NCBI RefSeq assembly: GCF_024282095.1
Contig: NZ_JAMWZS010000019.1
Span: 1 to 49,076, forward strand
Source of the DNA: Nitrosomonas sp.
GTDB taxonomy: Bacteria > Pseudomonadota > Gammaproteobacteria > Burkholderiales > Nitrosomonadaceae
Direction of reading: 5' to 3'
DNA: 49,076 bases
Part shown: piece by piece, positions 18,186-27,759 of the stretch
Layout: every line of letters starts with the position of its first letter
Position numbering within the stretch: the stretch's first letter is position 1
Program-made: the position numbers and the translations under genes
Notes under the pieces: model-generated
The model's input: the letters and a program-made list of their open reading frames with translations, nothing else
The model's database searches: none
What the model was told of the DNA's origin: nothing

Positions 18186-19037
18186 ATGCTTGATATCGCT
18201 TTCGACACCATTGTGATGCGCCCCTATGTGTTCACTTTTTTTGCGGCATTTCTACTGATCTGTGTGCCGCATGTCGGCTGGCGCAAAACGCTTATTTTCA
18301 CCGTCGCCGCATACTTGATCGCTTTCATATCGGAGAAACTCTCCATCACCACCGGGTTTCCCTACGGCTGGTATTATTACCTGGACAGCACAAGCCATCG
18401 GGAACTGTGGATCTGGGGGGTACCTTTCTTCGACTCACTCTCTTATGTCTTTCTGACTTACTGTAGCTACACCACGGCGTTATTCATCCTATCGCCCTTA
18501 GCGACACGCGGTCTTGATCTAATTACATTGGAAACCCGTGCCATCCGTCATTCATGGGCTGCTCTGGTGCTGGGTGCTTTCTTGCAGACCTTTCTAGACA
18601 TCATCATCGATCCGCTGGCACTGCAGGGCAATCGCTGGTTTCTCGGGCAGATATACGGCTATCACGAGCCAGGACTGCATTTTGGCGTACCGATCTCAAA
18701 CTACGCTGGTTGGTTGTTAACCAGTTTTGCGCTGGTAGCCGTGTTCCAATTGATAGACCGCAAACGCGAAGAAAAGACGCCGTACGGAATATTTGCGATA
18801 CCGTTCCGCTCGCTGCTGGGGCCGATGCTCTATCTGTCGGTACTTATCTTCAACTGGGTGGTAGCGCTGTGGATTGGTGAAAATCTGATCGCACTGACCG
18901 GCATTTTTATATTTACGCTACCAATTCTCATGGTAACGATCCTGGCTGTTGCACGAGTGAATCGCTACCGTGAGGAAGAATTGCAGGAACATTTGAAAGA
19001 TTATCCCTGGTCGCCTCTCAACAGGTCTAAAGAATGA
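18186..19037 (+). CDS. Carotenoid biosynthesis membrane protein, DUF422/CruF-like
   Basis: 283 aa with seven or so membrane segments. Recognisable family segments are FISEKLSITTGFPYGWYYY near residue 48, GVPFFDSLSYVFLTYCSY near 78 and LQTFLDIIIDPLALQGNRWFLG near 137. Family members include bisanhydrobacterioruberin hydratase and CruF-type carotenoid 1',2'-hydratases. No other carotenoid genes are in the window, so the substrate is unclear. Confidence 0.75.
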   Translation: MLDIAFDTIVMRPYVFTFFAAFLLICVPHVGWRKTLIFTVAAYLIAFISEKLSITTGFPYGWYYYLDSTSHRELWIWGVPFFDSLSYVFLTYCSYTTALFILSPLATRGLDLITLETRAIRHSWAALVLGAFLQTFLDIIIDPLALQGNRWFLGQIYGYHEPGLHFGVPISNYAGWLLTSFALVAVFQLIDRKREEKTPYGIFAIPFRSLLGPMLYLSVLIFNWVVALWIGENLIALTGIFIFTLPILMVTILAVARVNRYREEELQEHLKDYPWSPLNRSKE

Positions 19038-19209
19038 ACGTTCACGCTGTTCAGAAGGCATCACTTTTCACCACTGTCCGGTTAACTTTTACAGTAGAGA
19101 CATCTGAATATCCGGCGGGTGATTAAGGTTAGGCGGATCTCCCCGCAATAACCCCGGATTTTTCATTAGGAATTTCAAGGCGAAAAAATGAGTACGAATT
19201 TCGCCGGAA

Positions 19210-19745
19210 ACCCCCATACGCGTCGGCTAAACGACGCGTCTTATTCTGGTTCCATTTTAAAATTATCATTTGGATTTGGTTCAAAATGATGTTCCAAGTA
19301 CTGTTTGATCATTTCATCTGTCATCTGCTCTGCTGTCGCGTAAAAATACCCGTGCGTCCAAAAATGCCTGCCCCAGTACCTCTTTTCTTCAGGTGAGGAA
19401 ACTCTGCGTACAGATAGCTCGATGTACGTCCTTTAATCCGCCTCATAATTTCACTTGGTGCCATCTCCGGGGGGTAACTCACCAGTATATGTACGTGATC
19501 CTTACGCACTACACCACTCACTATCTTGATTTCAAATGCTTCACACGTCTGACGAACCAATTCTCGAACTCGCTCTGCTACTTCTCCTGTCAGAACCTTG
19601 TATCGATACTTCGTTACCCAGACAAAATGATATTCAATCTGATAAACCGTATGACTTCCATATCTATAATCCATGCCACACCTCCTGTACAGCATATTTT
19701 CTCAGCTAAAGCTGACCGGCTAAAGCCAGTGGTTTTAACCTTATG
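19210..19745 (-). mobile_element. IS200/IS605-type insertion sequence, defective copy
   Basis: Contains a frameshifted TnpA gene, no TnpB. At the transposase 3' side a perfect hairpin ACGCGTCG/CGACGCGT with a 6-base loop lies at 19218-19239. At the 5' side, around 19700-19745, are imperfect GCTAAAGC hairpins followed by CAGTGGTTTTAACC. Such subterminal hairpins are the ends recognised by HUH transposases. Exact tips were not determined. The flank at 19045-19200 holds no gene. Confidence 0.75.
19241..19674 (-). pseudogene. tnpA: IS200/IS605 TnpA transposase, frameshifted
   Basis: HUH single-strand transposase. From the ATG at 19674 (GGAGGTGT upstream), the protein reads MDYRYGSHTVYQIEYHFVWV, with the metal-binding HVH in KDHVHILVS (residues 60-62). 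The frame is lost after PHLKKR near 19380-19388; the continuation RYWGRHFWTHGYFY through MIKQYLEHHFEPNP lies in another frame and ends at 19241. One missing base or two extra bases (AG) would explain it. The catalytic tyrosine in KQYLEHH lies after the shift, so the product is inactive unless frameshifting occurs. Confidence 0.85.
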
Positions 19746-19854
19746 ATGGACAATAAAAGTATCAACCCGATACCTGTAAGCTAATGCGACCAGATAGTCG
19801 AAACATTAGAACTTCAAGCAACTTGCAGCCAGCCAGAAAATTTAGCTGAATAAC

Positions 19855-19884
19855 TTGTATAAATCGCTGTTACTAAGGTATAGT
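19855..19884 (+). promoter_or_regulatory. Possible promoter of the glycine riboswitch leader
   Basis: TTGTAT (19855-19860) and TATAGT (19879-19884) with 18 bp spacing, about 20 bp upstream of the riboswitch. The preceding 19746-19854 holds nothing I can identify. Confidence 0.4.
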
Positions 19885-19902
19885 TCGCACTCTGCCATAT
19901 AA

Positions 19903-20107
19903 GTCCAAGCAGGAGAGTGCGCTGAATGTTTAAGCGCCGCCGAAGGCGTAACCCCCCCGGAATCGCTCAGGCACGGTCAAGCAAAACTTGTTCCCTGAGA
20001 ACCGCTTGTGACAGGCAATCTGGAGAGCGCCGAGAAATTACTTTTGGCCACCGAAGGGGCACACAGATGCTAATCTGTAAATCTCTCAGGTAAAAAGGAC
20101 AGAGGGG
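19903..20107 (+). promoter_or_regulatory. Tandem glycine riboswitch (gcvT leader)
   Basis: Two glycine aptamers in a row. The first has GCAGGAGAG, then GCGCCGCCGAAGGCGTAAC and CGCTCAGGCACGG. The second has TCTGGAGAGCGCC, then CCACCGAAGGGGCA and ATCTCTCAGGTAAAAAGGACAG. These match the conserved glycine-riboswitch core (GGAGAG, GCCGAAGG, CTCAGG). It precedes the gcv operon with a terminator in between, so glycine binding probably turns the operon on. Confidence 0.93.
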
Positions 20108-20111
20108 CGTG

Positions 20112-20145
20112 AAGTCATTTGAAATAAAATGACTTTTTTTTATTT
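20112..20145 (+). terminator. Riboswitch expression-platform terminator
   Basis: AAGTCATTT (20112-20120) pairs with AAATGACTT (20127-20135), then eight T. It lies between the second glycine aptamer and gcvT, 16 bp before the start codon, and is the likely switch point for transcription read-through. Confidence 0.8.
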
Positions 20146-20160
20146 TCGGGAGAATAATCC

Positions 20161-21252
20161 GTGCTGAAAATGACACCCCTTAATCAAACCCACCGTGACA
20201 TGAATGCCAAAATGGTGGATTTTGGTGGCTGGGATATGCCACTGCATTACGGCTCACAGTTAGACGAACACCATAAAGTACGCCAAGATGCCGGCATGTT
20301 TGATGTATCTCACATGCTTCCAGTCGATATCAAAGGTGACAATGTGCGCAGCTTTTTGCGTCGCTTGGTCGCCAACAACGTTGATAAATTGACACTTCCC
20401 GGCAAAGCACTGTATTCCTGTATGCTGACCCCACAGGGCGGCATCATTGATGACCTGATTATCTACTTTCTGTCTGAAACCTGGTTTCGCATCGTCGTAA
20501 ATGCCGGCACGGCCGACAAAGATGTTGCCTGGATGTTGAAACAACGTGATGCACTCGCACCCCATCTGGAAATTACCCCGCGGCGCGATCTCGCCATGGT
20601 CGCCGTACAAGGTCCCAATGCCCGTACCAAGGTCTGGCAGGTGATTCCAGGTTCACAATCTGCAACAGAAGAATTAAAGTTGTTTCAATCCACCGTAGTG
20701 GATCAGTATTTTATTGCACGCACAGGCTATACCGGCGAAGATGGTTTTGAAATTATTCTGCCTGCCGCCGATGCACCGGCATTCTGGAAAGCGTTACATG
20801 CAGTCGGTGTTGCGCCTGCCGGATTAGGCGCCCGTGACACGTTACGCCTGGAAGCAGGGATGAATTTGTACGGTCAGGATATGGATGAAACCAAGAATCC
20901 ATTAGAATCCGGTCTGGCATGGACCGTTGATCTAAAAAGCGAACGAGATTTCATTGGCAAACAGGCATTATTAGACGCCCTTGTGACGCAACAACTCATA
21001 GGTTTGGTGTTGATTGATCGCGGTGTGCTGCGCAGCCATCAGCAAGTCGTCGGTCAACAGAATGGCGTAGAATATCAAGGTGAAATAACCAGCGGTGGAT
21101 TCTCGCCAACCATGAATCAGTCTATCGCCTTGGCACGCTTACCGGTACAGATAGCCGTCGGCGATGAAGTCGACGTGCTGGTGCGAGATAAGAAGTTACG
21201 CGCCAAAGTGGTAAAATACCCGTTCGTGCGCAACGGAAAAGCATTGGTTTAA
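20161..21252 (+). CDS. gcvT: Glycine cleavage system T protein (aminomethyltransferase)
   Basis: Transfers the methylene group from lipoyl-GcvH to tetrahydrofolate and releases ammonia. 363 aa. N-terminus [32 protein letters not shown], then MFDVSHM and the folate-site segment [16 protein letters not shown] start with GGGAG 8 bp upstream; an ATG three codons later is possible. First gene of the riboswitch-controlled gcvT-gcvH-gcvPA-tpx-gcvPB run. Confidence 0.95.
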   Translation: MLKMTPLNQTHRDMNAKMVDFGGWDMPLHYGSQLDEHHKVRQDAGMFDVSHMLPVDIKGDNVRSFLRRLVANNVDKLTLPGKALYSCMLTPQGGIIDDLIIYFLSETWFRIVVNAGTADKDVAWMLKQRDALAPHLEITPRRDLAMVAVQGPNARTKVWQVIPGSQSATEELKLFQSTVVDQYFIARTGYTGEDGFEIILPAADAPAFWKALHAVGVAPAGLGARDTLRLEAGMNLYGQDMDETKNPLESGLAWTVDLKSERDFIGKQALLDALVTQQLIGLVLIDRGVLRSHQQVVGQQNGVEYQGEITSGGFSPTMNQSIALARLPVQIAVGDEVDVLVRDKKLRAKVVKYPFVRNGKALV

Positions 21253-21295
21253 TTCAAAGCTGCAACAAAAATATTACTTTAATCTGGAGTGAAAA

Positions 21296-21685
21296 ATGAG
21301 TATTCCAACAAATTTAAAATATAGCAAATCCCATGAATGGGTGAAACCTGAGGCCGATGGCACGGTCACTGTTGGGATTACCCATCATGCGCAGGAATTG
21401 CTCGGCGATATGGTATTTATCGAATTACCGGAAGTTGGGCGTACACTTAAACAAAAAGAAGAATGCGCAGTTGCTGAATCCGTCAAAGCAGCCGCTGATG
21501 TGTATTCTCCGATTTCCGGCGAAGTCATCGCTGTCAACTCCCCATTGGTCGATGAACCAGGAAAAATTAATGAAGATGCTTATTCTTCCTGGCTATTTAA
21601 ATTGAAACCGAGCAATACTGCTGAACTGGATGGGTTACTCGATGCTGCAACCTATACCGAATTAGTTGAAAACGAAGATCACTAA
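21296..21685 (+). CDS. gcvH: Glycine cleavage system H protein
   Basis: Lipoyl carrier of the glycine cleavage complex. 129 aa. The lipoyl-attachment lysine lies in [17 protein letters not shown] (near residue 63). Flanking KYSKSHEWV and [12 protein letters not shown] are standard. 43 bp after gcvT with an own GGAG site. Confidence 0.96.
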   Translation: MSIPTNLKYSKSHEWVKPEADGTVTVGITHHAQELLGDMVFIELPEVGRTLKQKEECAVAESVKAAADVYSPISGEVIAVNSPLVDEPGKINEDAYSSWLFKLKPSNTAELDGLLDAATYTELVENEDH

Positions 21686-21752
21686 AATCATATTTGCGTT
21701 AAGACTTCAATTCACTCGCCTACTTTAATACTTTAAGTTTTTTAAATAAATC

Positions 21753-23105
21753 ATGCCGTTTATTCCACATACCCAAGAAGATATCGCCGAAATGCTCGCC
21801 AGCATTGGCGCAAAGACTATTGAAGAGCTTTTTGATGAGATTCCCAAAGATTTAATCAGCGGCGAGTTAACAGGCGTCCCGCCCGGACTCAGTGAAATGG
21901 AAATCACCCGACTGATGATGGAACGCGCCGGACAAGATGGGCTTTATCAAAATTTCATCGGCGCAGGCGCGTATGAACATCACATCCCTGCGGCAGTCTG
22001 GCAAATTACCACGCGCGGTGAGTTTTATTCTTCTTATACACCGTATCAAGCCGAAGCCAGCCAAGGAACCTTGCAGCTATTGTATGAATACCAAACCATG
22101 ATGGCTTCGCTGACTGGCATGGATGTGTCAAACGCCAGTATGTATGACGGCGCAACCGCGTTGGCTGAAGCTGCGCTGATGGCTGTTCGTTCGCACAAGA
22201 CATCGCGGCGCATTCTGATCCCGCAAACAGTACATCCGATTTACAGGCAGGTCGTCCGTGCGATTGTCAGCAATCAAAAAATTGAAGTGGTCGAACTGCC
22301 ATTTTGCACCGACTGCGGGCAAATTCTACCGGAATCTCTCGCAAATTCAGTGCACGAGGAATTCGCCGCGCTGGTCATTCCACAACCCAATTTCTTTGGT
22401 GTGTTGGAACAAGTAGACGCATTGACTGACTGGGCGCACAGTAAAAATGCTTTTGCCATCGGTGTCGTCAATCCAACCGCACTCGCCTTACTGACTCCAC
22501 CGGGCGAATGGGGTAGCAAAGGTGCCGATATTGCTGTCGGTGAAGGTCAACCATTGGGTATCCCACTTTCCAGCGGCGGTCCCTACTTTGGCTTTATGGC
22601 TTGTAAAAATGAGCTAGTACGCCAAATGCCCGGACGTATCATCGGCCGCACTACCGATCTGGATAACAAAGAAGGCTTTGTGCTGACATTACAGGCGCGT
22701 GAACAACATATCCGCCGTTCCAAAGCCACCTCCAATATTTGTACCAATCAAGGATTGATGGTAACCGCCGCCACTATTTATATGTCCTTGGTAGGACCGG
22801 AAGGTCTGCGCCGAATTGCGGCACAATCGCATGCCAACACACTGGAACTGGTTGAACAGTTGGAAAAAATAAATGGTGTGAAAAGAGCATTCAGTGGACC
22901 GATATTCCACGAGGCTGCACTGACCCTGCCTGCACCGGTCGCAAAAGTATTATCCCAATTAAAACAAAAAGGCATACTCGGCGGACTCGATTTACAAGCG
23001 TATTATCCTGAATTGGGTAACACACTATTGGCTTGTGTCACAGAAACCAAGACCGCTGCTGATTTACAGAATTATGCTGAAACCTTAAAACAAGCACTCA
23101 GTTGA
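21753..23105 (+). CDS. gcvPA: Glycine dehydrogenase (decarboxylating) subunit 1
   Basis: N-terminal half of the P protein as a separate chain, 450 aa. Typical segments: [55 protein letters not shown] and [11 protein letters not shown]. It needs GcvPB to make the active heterotetramer that decarboxylates glycine. tpx separates it from its partner. Confidence 0.94.
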   Translation: MPFIPHTQEDIAEMLASIGAKTIEELFDEIPKDLISGELTGVPPGLSEMEITRLMMERAGQDGLYQNFIGAGAYEHHIPAAVWQITTRGEFYSSYTPYQAEASQGTLQLLYEYQTMMASLTGMDVSNASMYDGATALAEAALMAVRSHKTSRRILIPQTVHPIYRQVVRAIVSNQKIEVVELPFCTDCGQILPESLANSVHEEFAALVIPQPNFFGVLEQVDALTDWAHSKNAFAIGVVNPTALALLTPPGEWGSKGADIAVGEGQPLGIPLSSGGPYFGFMACKNELVRQMPGRIIGRTTDLDNKEGFVLTLQAREQHIRRSKATSNICTNQGLMVTAATIYMSLVGPEGLRRIAAQSHANTLELVEQLEKINGVKRAFSGPIFHEAALTLPAPVAKVLSQLKQKGILGGLDLQAYYPELGNTLLACVTETKTAADLQNYAETLKQALS

Positions 23106-23176
23106 TCAACAACAATTGATACTTATTCGGAACGTATTATTTTTCAATTCTAATATTTGTCGTTAAGGAAAAAATT

Positions 23177-23671
23177 ATGGTTACTCTTAAAGGAAACCCC
23201 ATCAAAATTGAAGGTACTTTTCCCAAAGTCGGACAAAAAGCGCCTCCCTTCTCTCTTGTGAATAGAGATCTGCAAGATGTCACGCTGGCTAATTATGCCG
23301 GCAAAAAGAAAGTACTCAATATCGTTCCGAGCCTGGATACGCCGGTATGCGCGATTTCGACGCGCAAATTCAACCAGCAGGCGAGCAATATGAATAATAC
23401 CGTCGTGCTGATCATTGCAGCGGATTTGCCTTTTGCCATGAGTCGCTTCTGCGATGCCGAAAGTCTGGATAAGGTGATTACGCTGTCGACCATGCGTGGT
23501 GCTAATTTCATGAAAGATTACGGGGTGTTGATCGCAGACAGCCCATTTGCCGGTATCACGGCGCGTGCAGTGATTGTTCTGGATGAATCCGATACTATTA
23601 TTCATGCCGAACTGGTTCCGGAAATCGCCGATGAACCAAATTATGAAGCAGCCTTAGCTGCCTTAAAATAA
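23177..23671 (+). CDS. tpx: Thiol peroxidase (atypical 2-Cys peroxiredoxin)
   Basis: 164 aa. Reduces H2O2 and alkyl peroxides with thioredoxin. Peroxidatic Cys in [12 protein letters not shown] (near residue 60) and resolving Cys in MSRFCDAE (near 94). It sits between the two halves of the P protein, 71 bp after gcvPA and 22 bp before gcvPB. Placement inside the operon suggests shared, glycine-linked expression, although an internal promoter is possible. Confidence 0.94.
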   Translation: MVTLKGNPIKIEGTFPKVGQKAPPFSLVNRDLQDVTLANYAGKKKVLNIVPSLDTPVCAISTRKFNQQASNMNNTVVLIIAADLPFAMSRFCDAESLDKVITLSTMRGANFMKDYGVLIADSPFAGITARAVIVLDESDTIIHAELVPEIADEPNYEAALAALK

Positions 23672-23693
23672 ATTAACGCTTTACCCATACATC

Positions 23694-25145
23694 ATGCTGA
23701 TATTTGAACACTCACGCCCAGGGCGCCGCAATTACTCTCAGTCACCGGCAACACCGGCAGGTAAGTCCAAGATTCCACAAAACTTGCTGCGCAAATCGCC
23801 AGTACTGCTGCCGGAAGTCTCTGAGATGGATACGGTGCGTCATTACACCCGTTTATCACAAAAGAACTTCTCCATTGACACCGAATTCTATCCACTGGGT
23901 TCGTGCACGATGAAATACAATCCCCGCGCGTGTAATTCATTGGCCATGCTGCCACAATATTTGTCCCGACATCCCCTCGCACCGGAAGACACGGGACAAG
24001 GTTTCCTGGCCTGCATGTATGAATTACAGGAAACGTTAAAAGCTGTCACCGGTATGGCCGGCGTCAGCTTGACGCCAATGGCCGGCGCGCAAGGTGAATT
24101 GATCGGTGTCATGATGATTCGCGCGTATCACGAATCGCGCGGCGATTTTGCCCGCACCGAAATCATTGTGCCGGATGCGGCGCATGGCACTAACCCGGCT
24201 ACTGCTGTGATGTGCGGTTTCAAAGTGGTGGAAATCGCTACCGACAAAGAAGGCAATGTGGATCTGGACGCGCTGAAAGCTGCGGTTGGACCGCAAACAG
24301 CCGGATTGATGCTGACCAATCCTTCCACATTGGGCGTATTTGAGAAGAATGTCGCTGAAATGAGTCGTGTCGTGCATCAAGTCGGCGGATTGCTGTATTA
24401 CGATGGTGCTAATCTGAACGCCGTACTGGGTAAAGTGAAACCGGGTGATATGGGATTTGACGTAATTCACATCAATCTGCATAAAACCTTTTCCACGCCG
24501 CATGGCGGCGGTGGACCAGGTTCTGCACCCGTAGGCGTAGCCGAGCGTTTGTTACCGTTTATGCCCGTTCCGATTGTCGCGAAGGAAGGCGATACCTATC
24601 GTTGGGTCACTGAGAAAGAAAAACCCCAGTCGATTGGTCGGTTATCCGCTCATATGGGTAATGCCGGTGTTTTGTTGCGTGCGTATATCTATATTCGCTT
24701 GCTAGGCATGCACGGCATGCACCGCATTTCCGAATTTGCCACACTGAATGCCAATTATCTGATGGCCGAACTCAGTAAAGCAGGTTTTGAAATCGCCTAC
24801 CCGACACGCCGCGCCAGTCATGAATTTATTGTCACCATGAAAGATATCAAGGATAAAACCGGTGTCACTGCGATGAATCTGGCCAAACGGCTGCTGGATA
24901 AAGGCTATCACGCACCTACCACGTACTTCCCGATGCTGGTGCCTGAATGCTTATTGATCGAACCGGCTGAAACGGAATCCAAGGAAACGCTGGATGCGTT
25001 TGTCAAATCGATGAAAGAAATTCTGCAGGAAATCGAGCTGCAACCGGATATGGTAAAAGGCGCACCGCACACCATGCCGGTACGCAAACTGGATGATGTT
25101 AAAGCAGCACGCGAGCTGGATTTGGCCTGGAAACCCAGCGCCTAA
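23694..25145 (+). CDS. gcvPB: Glycine dehydrogenase (decarboxylating) subunit 2
   Basis: C-terminal half of the P protein, 483 aa, carrying the PLP lysine in [19 protein letters not shown] (near residue 265). [14 protein letters not shown] near 64, [11 protein letters not shown] near 160 and the [24 protein letters not shown] segment are all conserved. Start [12 protein letters not shown] is the family norm. Complete and in frame. Confidence 0.95.
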   Translation: MLIFEHSRPGRRNYSQSPATPAGKSKIPQNLLRKSPVLLPEVSEMDTVRHYTRLSQKNFSIDTEFYPLGSCTMKYNPRACNSLAMLPQYLSRHPLAPEDTGQGFLACMYELQETLKAVTGMAGVSLTPMAGAQGELIGVMMIRAYHESRGDFARTEIIVPDAAHGTNPATAVMCGFKVVEIATDKEGNVDLDALKAAVGPQTAGLMLTNPSTLGVFEKNVAEMSRVVHQVGGLLYYDGANLNAVLGKVKPGDMGFDVIHINLHKTFSTPHGGGGPGSAPVGVAERLLPFMPVPIVAKEGDTYRWVTEKEKPQSIGRLSAHMGNAGVLLRAYIYIRLLGMHGMHRISEFATLNANYLMAELSKAGFEIAYPTRRASHEFIVTMKDIKDKTGVTAMNLAKRLLDKGYHAPTTYFPMLVPECLLIEPAETESKETLDAFVKSMKEILQEIELQPDMVKGAPHTMPVRKLDDVKAARELDLAWKPSA

Positions 25146-25175
25146 AGGTAGAATCAGCGCATTTCATTCTCAGTA

Positions 25176-25234
25176 TCACGGCAGGAAAACACAGATTTAC
25201 CGAATCATTAGCATTTCTGTGCAGTCTGCCGTGA
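25176..25234 (+). other. Stable two-tier stem-loop after gcvPB
   Basis: TCACGGCAG (25176-25184) pairs with CTGCCGTGA (25226-25234), and CACAGA/TCTGTG forms an inner stem. No T-run follows, so it is a weak intrinsic terminator at best; it may stabilise the gcv mRNA or attenuate read-through into the kinase gene. Confidence 0.4.
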
Positions 25235-25273
25235 CTGTTCATCCCCTCTAATCATCACTATCTATCAAAAACT

Positions 25274-26209
25274 ATGCGCACACTGATTTGTGGTTCGATC
25301 GCTTACGATAATATTATGGTCTTCCCGGATTATTTTAAGAATCACATCCTACCGGATAAAATTCACGTACTGAATGTCGCGTTCCTGGTTCCTGAAATGC
25401 GCCGCGAATTCGGTGGATGCGCGGGTAATATCGCCTACAATTTGAAGATGCTCGGTGGTGAACCTGTGATGATGGCTACTGTCGGTGACGACTATGCACC
25501 CTACGCCGCGCGGTTTGAACAATTACACTTGACCCAAAGTCATGTGCGGCATGTTCCTGATACATTCACTGCGCAAGCATTCATCACTACCGATTTGGAT
25601 GACAACCAGATCACCGCTTTTCATCCCGGCGCGATGAATTTTTCGCACCTGAATTCCGTGCCGGATGCCGGTGATATTCGGCTAGGTATTATCGCGCCGG
25701 ACGGACGTGACGGCATGATGCAGCACGCCCGCGAATTTCACGCAGCCGGTATTCCGTTTGTTTTTGATCCGGGCCAGGGTTTGCCGATGTATAACGGTGA
25801 AGAGCTATTGGATTTCATCGATAAAGCGGATTACATCGCTGTCAACGACTATGAAGGTCAGATGCTGCAAGACCGCACAGGACGCAATCTTGAATCTCTG
25901 GCAAATAAAGCCAAAGCGCTGATCATCACATTAGGCGCGCAAGGTTCCATCATCTACGCCAATGGCAAACAATTCGACATCCCCTGCGTCAAACCCCGCG
26001 AAATCATCGATCCTACCGGCTGCGGCGATGCTTATCGCGCCGGCTTATTGTACGGTATCGTCAATAACTTGGATTGGCAAACGACAGGACAACTCGGCGC
26101 GCTGATGGGCGCCCTGAAAATCGCCCAACGCGGCGGACAGAATCATCAATTTACTCGTGATGAAATTGATCAATACTATTTTGAGAATTTTGGTGCTCGT
26201 ATTTTTTAG
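25274..26209 (+). CDS. PfkB/ribokinase-family sugar or nucleoside kinase
   Basis: 311 aa. N-terminal GSIAYDNIMVFPDYF and FGGCAGNIAYNL substrate-site segments; C-terminal anion-hole motif DPTGCGDAYRAGLL with the catalytic Asp. The pattern resembles bacterial adenosine-kinase-like PfkB members. Adenosine or a related sugar is plausible as substrate but not proven. 128 bp after gcvPB, separated by the stem-loop. Confidence 0.82.
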   Translation: MRTLICGSIAYDNIMVFPDYFKNHILPDKIHVLNVAFLVPEMRREFGGCAGNIAYNLKMLGGEPVMMATVGDDYAPYAARFEQLHLTQSHVRHVPDTFTAQAFITTDLDDNQITAFHPGAMNFSHLNSVPDAGDIRLGIIAPDGRDGMMQHAREFHAAGIPFVFDPGQGLPMYNGEELLDFIDKADYIAVNDYEGQMLQDRTGRNLESLANKAKALIITLGAQGSIIYANGKQFDIPCVKPREIIDPTGCGDAYRAGLLYGIVNNLDWQTTGQLGALMGALKIAQRGGQNHQFTRDEIDQYYFENFGARIF

Positions 26210-26287
26210 AGGAATGCTGCGCCTACAAAAGGACAATTTCTCATACCGAAAGACTGTTGCTTAAATGTTGAACCAATCGCTCACTGA

Positions 26288-26431
26288 CAGACCGTTGAAA
26301 AACTCTCTCCGCGTTGCCGCCGTGGTACTAAAAACAGGCCAAAATACCCATCGATCGAACATGAATGCGCTTTTTTTACCCGTTTCTGCCTTGCAGCAAC
26401 TGTGCTTCAAATACGTTTTTCAACAACCTGC
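26288..26431. repeat. Dispersed intergenic repeat R1, copy b
   Basis: Begins CAGACCGTTGAAAAAC and ends GTTTTTCAACAACCTGCT, so the ends are inverted repeats of about 14 bp. The interior carries no convincing gene. About 144 bp, close in length to copy a. Lies 16 bp beyond the stop of the lipoprotein gene. Confidence 0.65.
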
Positions 26432-26447
26432 TAACACCAGTCAAATC

Positions 26448-26681
26448 CTATTTTTTTATTTCCTCAGCGACTGCTTCCACGCCTTTCTGAATTTCCTTGG
26501 AGGCGTCTTTGACAGCATCACTCACATCTTCAGCCGCATCGCGAACTTTCTCGTTCGGACGACGATCCAGTGCGTCATTGACTTTATCCACCACTTTCTC
26601 AGAGGCAGTGGTTGGTTTTTGTTCGCAGGCAGTCAATATCGCCAATAGTAATGCACCCATCATAAAATAATGTAATTTCAT
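26448..26681 (-). CDS. Small lipoprotein of unknown function
   Basis: 77 aa. The signal peptide MKLHYFMMGALLLAILTAC ends in a lipobox (LTAC), followed by a mature chain of about 58 residues. That chain is acidic/basic and helix-prone (SEKVVDKVNDALDRRPNEKV, then VSDAVKDASKEIQKGVEA), predicted coiled-coil-like. AAGGGAG lies upstream of the ATG. Comparable small lipoproteins are of unknown role. The opposite-strand ORF here is a shadow. Confidence 0.7.
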   Translation of the reverse strand: MKLHYFMMGALLLAILTACEQKPTTASEKVVDKVNDALDRRPNEKVRDAAEDVSDAVKDASKEIQKGVEAVAEEIKK

Positions 26682-26827
26682 GTGACTCTCGCTCCCTTGA
26701 GTTCTAGTGGTTGAAGCGCACAGTATATCAATTATGATTATGAAAATGCATCAATTGAATATCCGCAGAACAATCAATTCTCTTAGATGGCATTAAAAAC
26801 GGTTTTTTAACCGCTACCCGACATCAT

Positions 26828-27676
26828 TCACCCAAGCTCAATCCATACCGGTTGGTGATCGGAAGCTTCCGTCGCAACATCAATGCCGTACACTTTGAGA
26901 TGATCCACCAATCCATCAGTGATAAAAATAAAATCGAAGCACTCAGGCCGATCAACAAAATTCACCGGGTGAATGCCCACAGTTGGCGTATGCGGTGTAG
27001 CGGGATGCGCTAGCGACCAAGCATCATGAAAACTCGGCGTGCCGTCGCCGAAAGGCGCGAGAATTTGCGCGCGCTCAGGCGCTGTCGCTGGGAAATTCAA
27101 GTCACCGCACAATAACGCTTCCGCCGGTCTGGAAAAAACTTCAAAGGTTCCCCCTTGTTCTTCTGGCAGAAATTTACGCTGCGACATGGCCCAGGCTTCA
27201 CGATGCAGGCGACGAATCGCATCAATCTGAATTTCACGCTGACGCTGCGAGTAATACTCAAGATGCGTGGTCATCACGCGCAACGCACCGATATCGGTCG
27301 TTATGACAGCCTCCACCAGCATCCGCTGCATGCTGGGTAGCGCTAATTCCGCTTGCCAGGGCAGCAAATGCCGCCACACCTGACCGACCGGGCAGCGGGT
27401 AAAAATAGCATTGCCAAACAGGCTTCGACCGCCACCCCTTGCCGGCACATCCGTAGCTACACCATAAATCGGCGTGTAGCCAGGTAATCCAGCCGATAAT
27501 TCAGCCATCTGATCTTCGCCTTTGCCGCCCGGCAAACCGGGAAAATTAACCGCGACTTCCTGCAGGCAAATAACATCGAAATCACCCAATTGATGGATAG
27601 TCTGCAGAATACGCGAAAGATCGACTCGCCCATCCATGCCCCTTCCCCATTGAATATTCCAGCTTAACAATTTCAT
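26828..27676 (-). CDS. Endonuclease/exonuclease/phosphatase (EEP) family protein
   Basis: 282 aa, one EEP domain with all catalytic motifs: LLSWNIQWG (Asn), VICLQEV (Glu), MTTHLEYYS, LLCGDLNFPA (Asp-Asn) and the C-terminal SDHQPVWIEL (Asp-His). No signal peptide. It could be a phosphodiesterase on DNA, lipid or other phosphoesters. Divergent from the DUF547 gene. Confidence 0.85.
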   Translation of the reverse strand: MKLLSWNIQWGRGMDGRVDLSRILQTIHQLGDFDVICLQEVAVNFPGLPGGKGEDQMAELSAGLPGYTPIYGVATDVPARGGGRSLFGNAIFTRCPVGQVWRHLLPWQAELALPSMQRMLVEAVITTDIGALRVMTTHLEYYSQRQREIQIDAIRRLHREAWAMSQRKFLPEEQGGTFEVFSRPAEALLCGDLNFPATAPERAQILAPFGDGTPSFHDAWSLAHPATPHTPTVGIHPVNFVDRPECFDFIFITDGLVDHLKVYGIDVATEASDHQPVWIELG

Positions 27677-27759
27677 AGTTTTTCCTTTTTCAATGCCATC
27701 CTGATACGATGAACAGCCATCGTTACTATAATTGGAAGGCGAAATAAATTCATCTGCAA

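Noticed and set aside
19045-19200. Remnant of a second insertion sequence beside the IS200 copy
   Set aside because: The segment has an ACTGTCCGGTTAAC-like stretch, but I could not match it to a definite element or find an inverted partner.
24036-24503. 155-codon minus-strand ORF inside gcvPB
   Set aside because: Antisense shadow; the gcvPB frame carries all conserved motifs.
26265-26648. 127-codon ORF on the plus strand
   Set aside because: It covers repeat R1b and lies antisense to the lipoprotein gene; composition is not protein-like.
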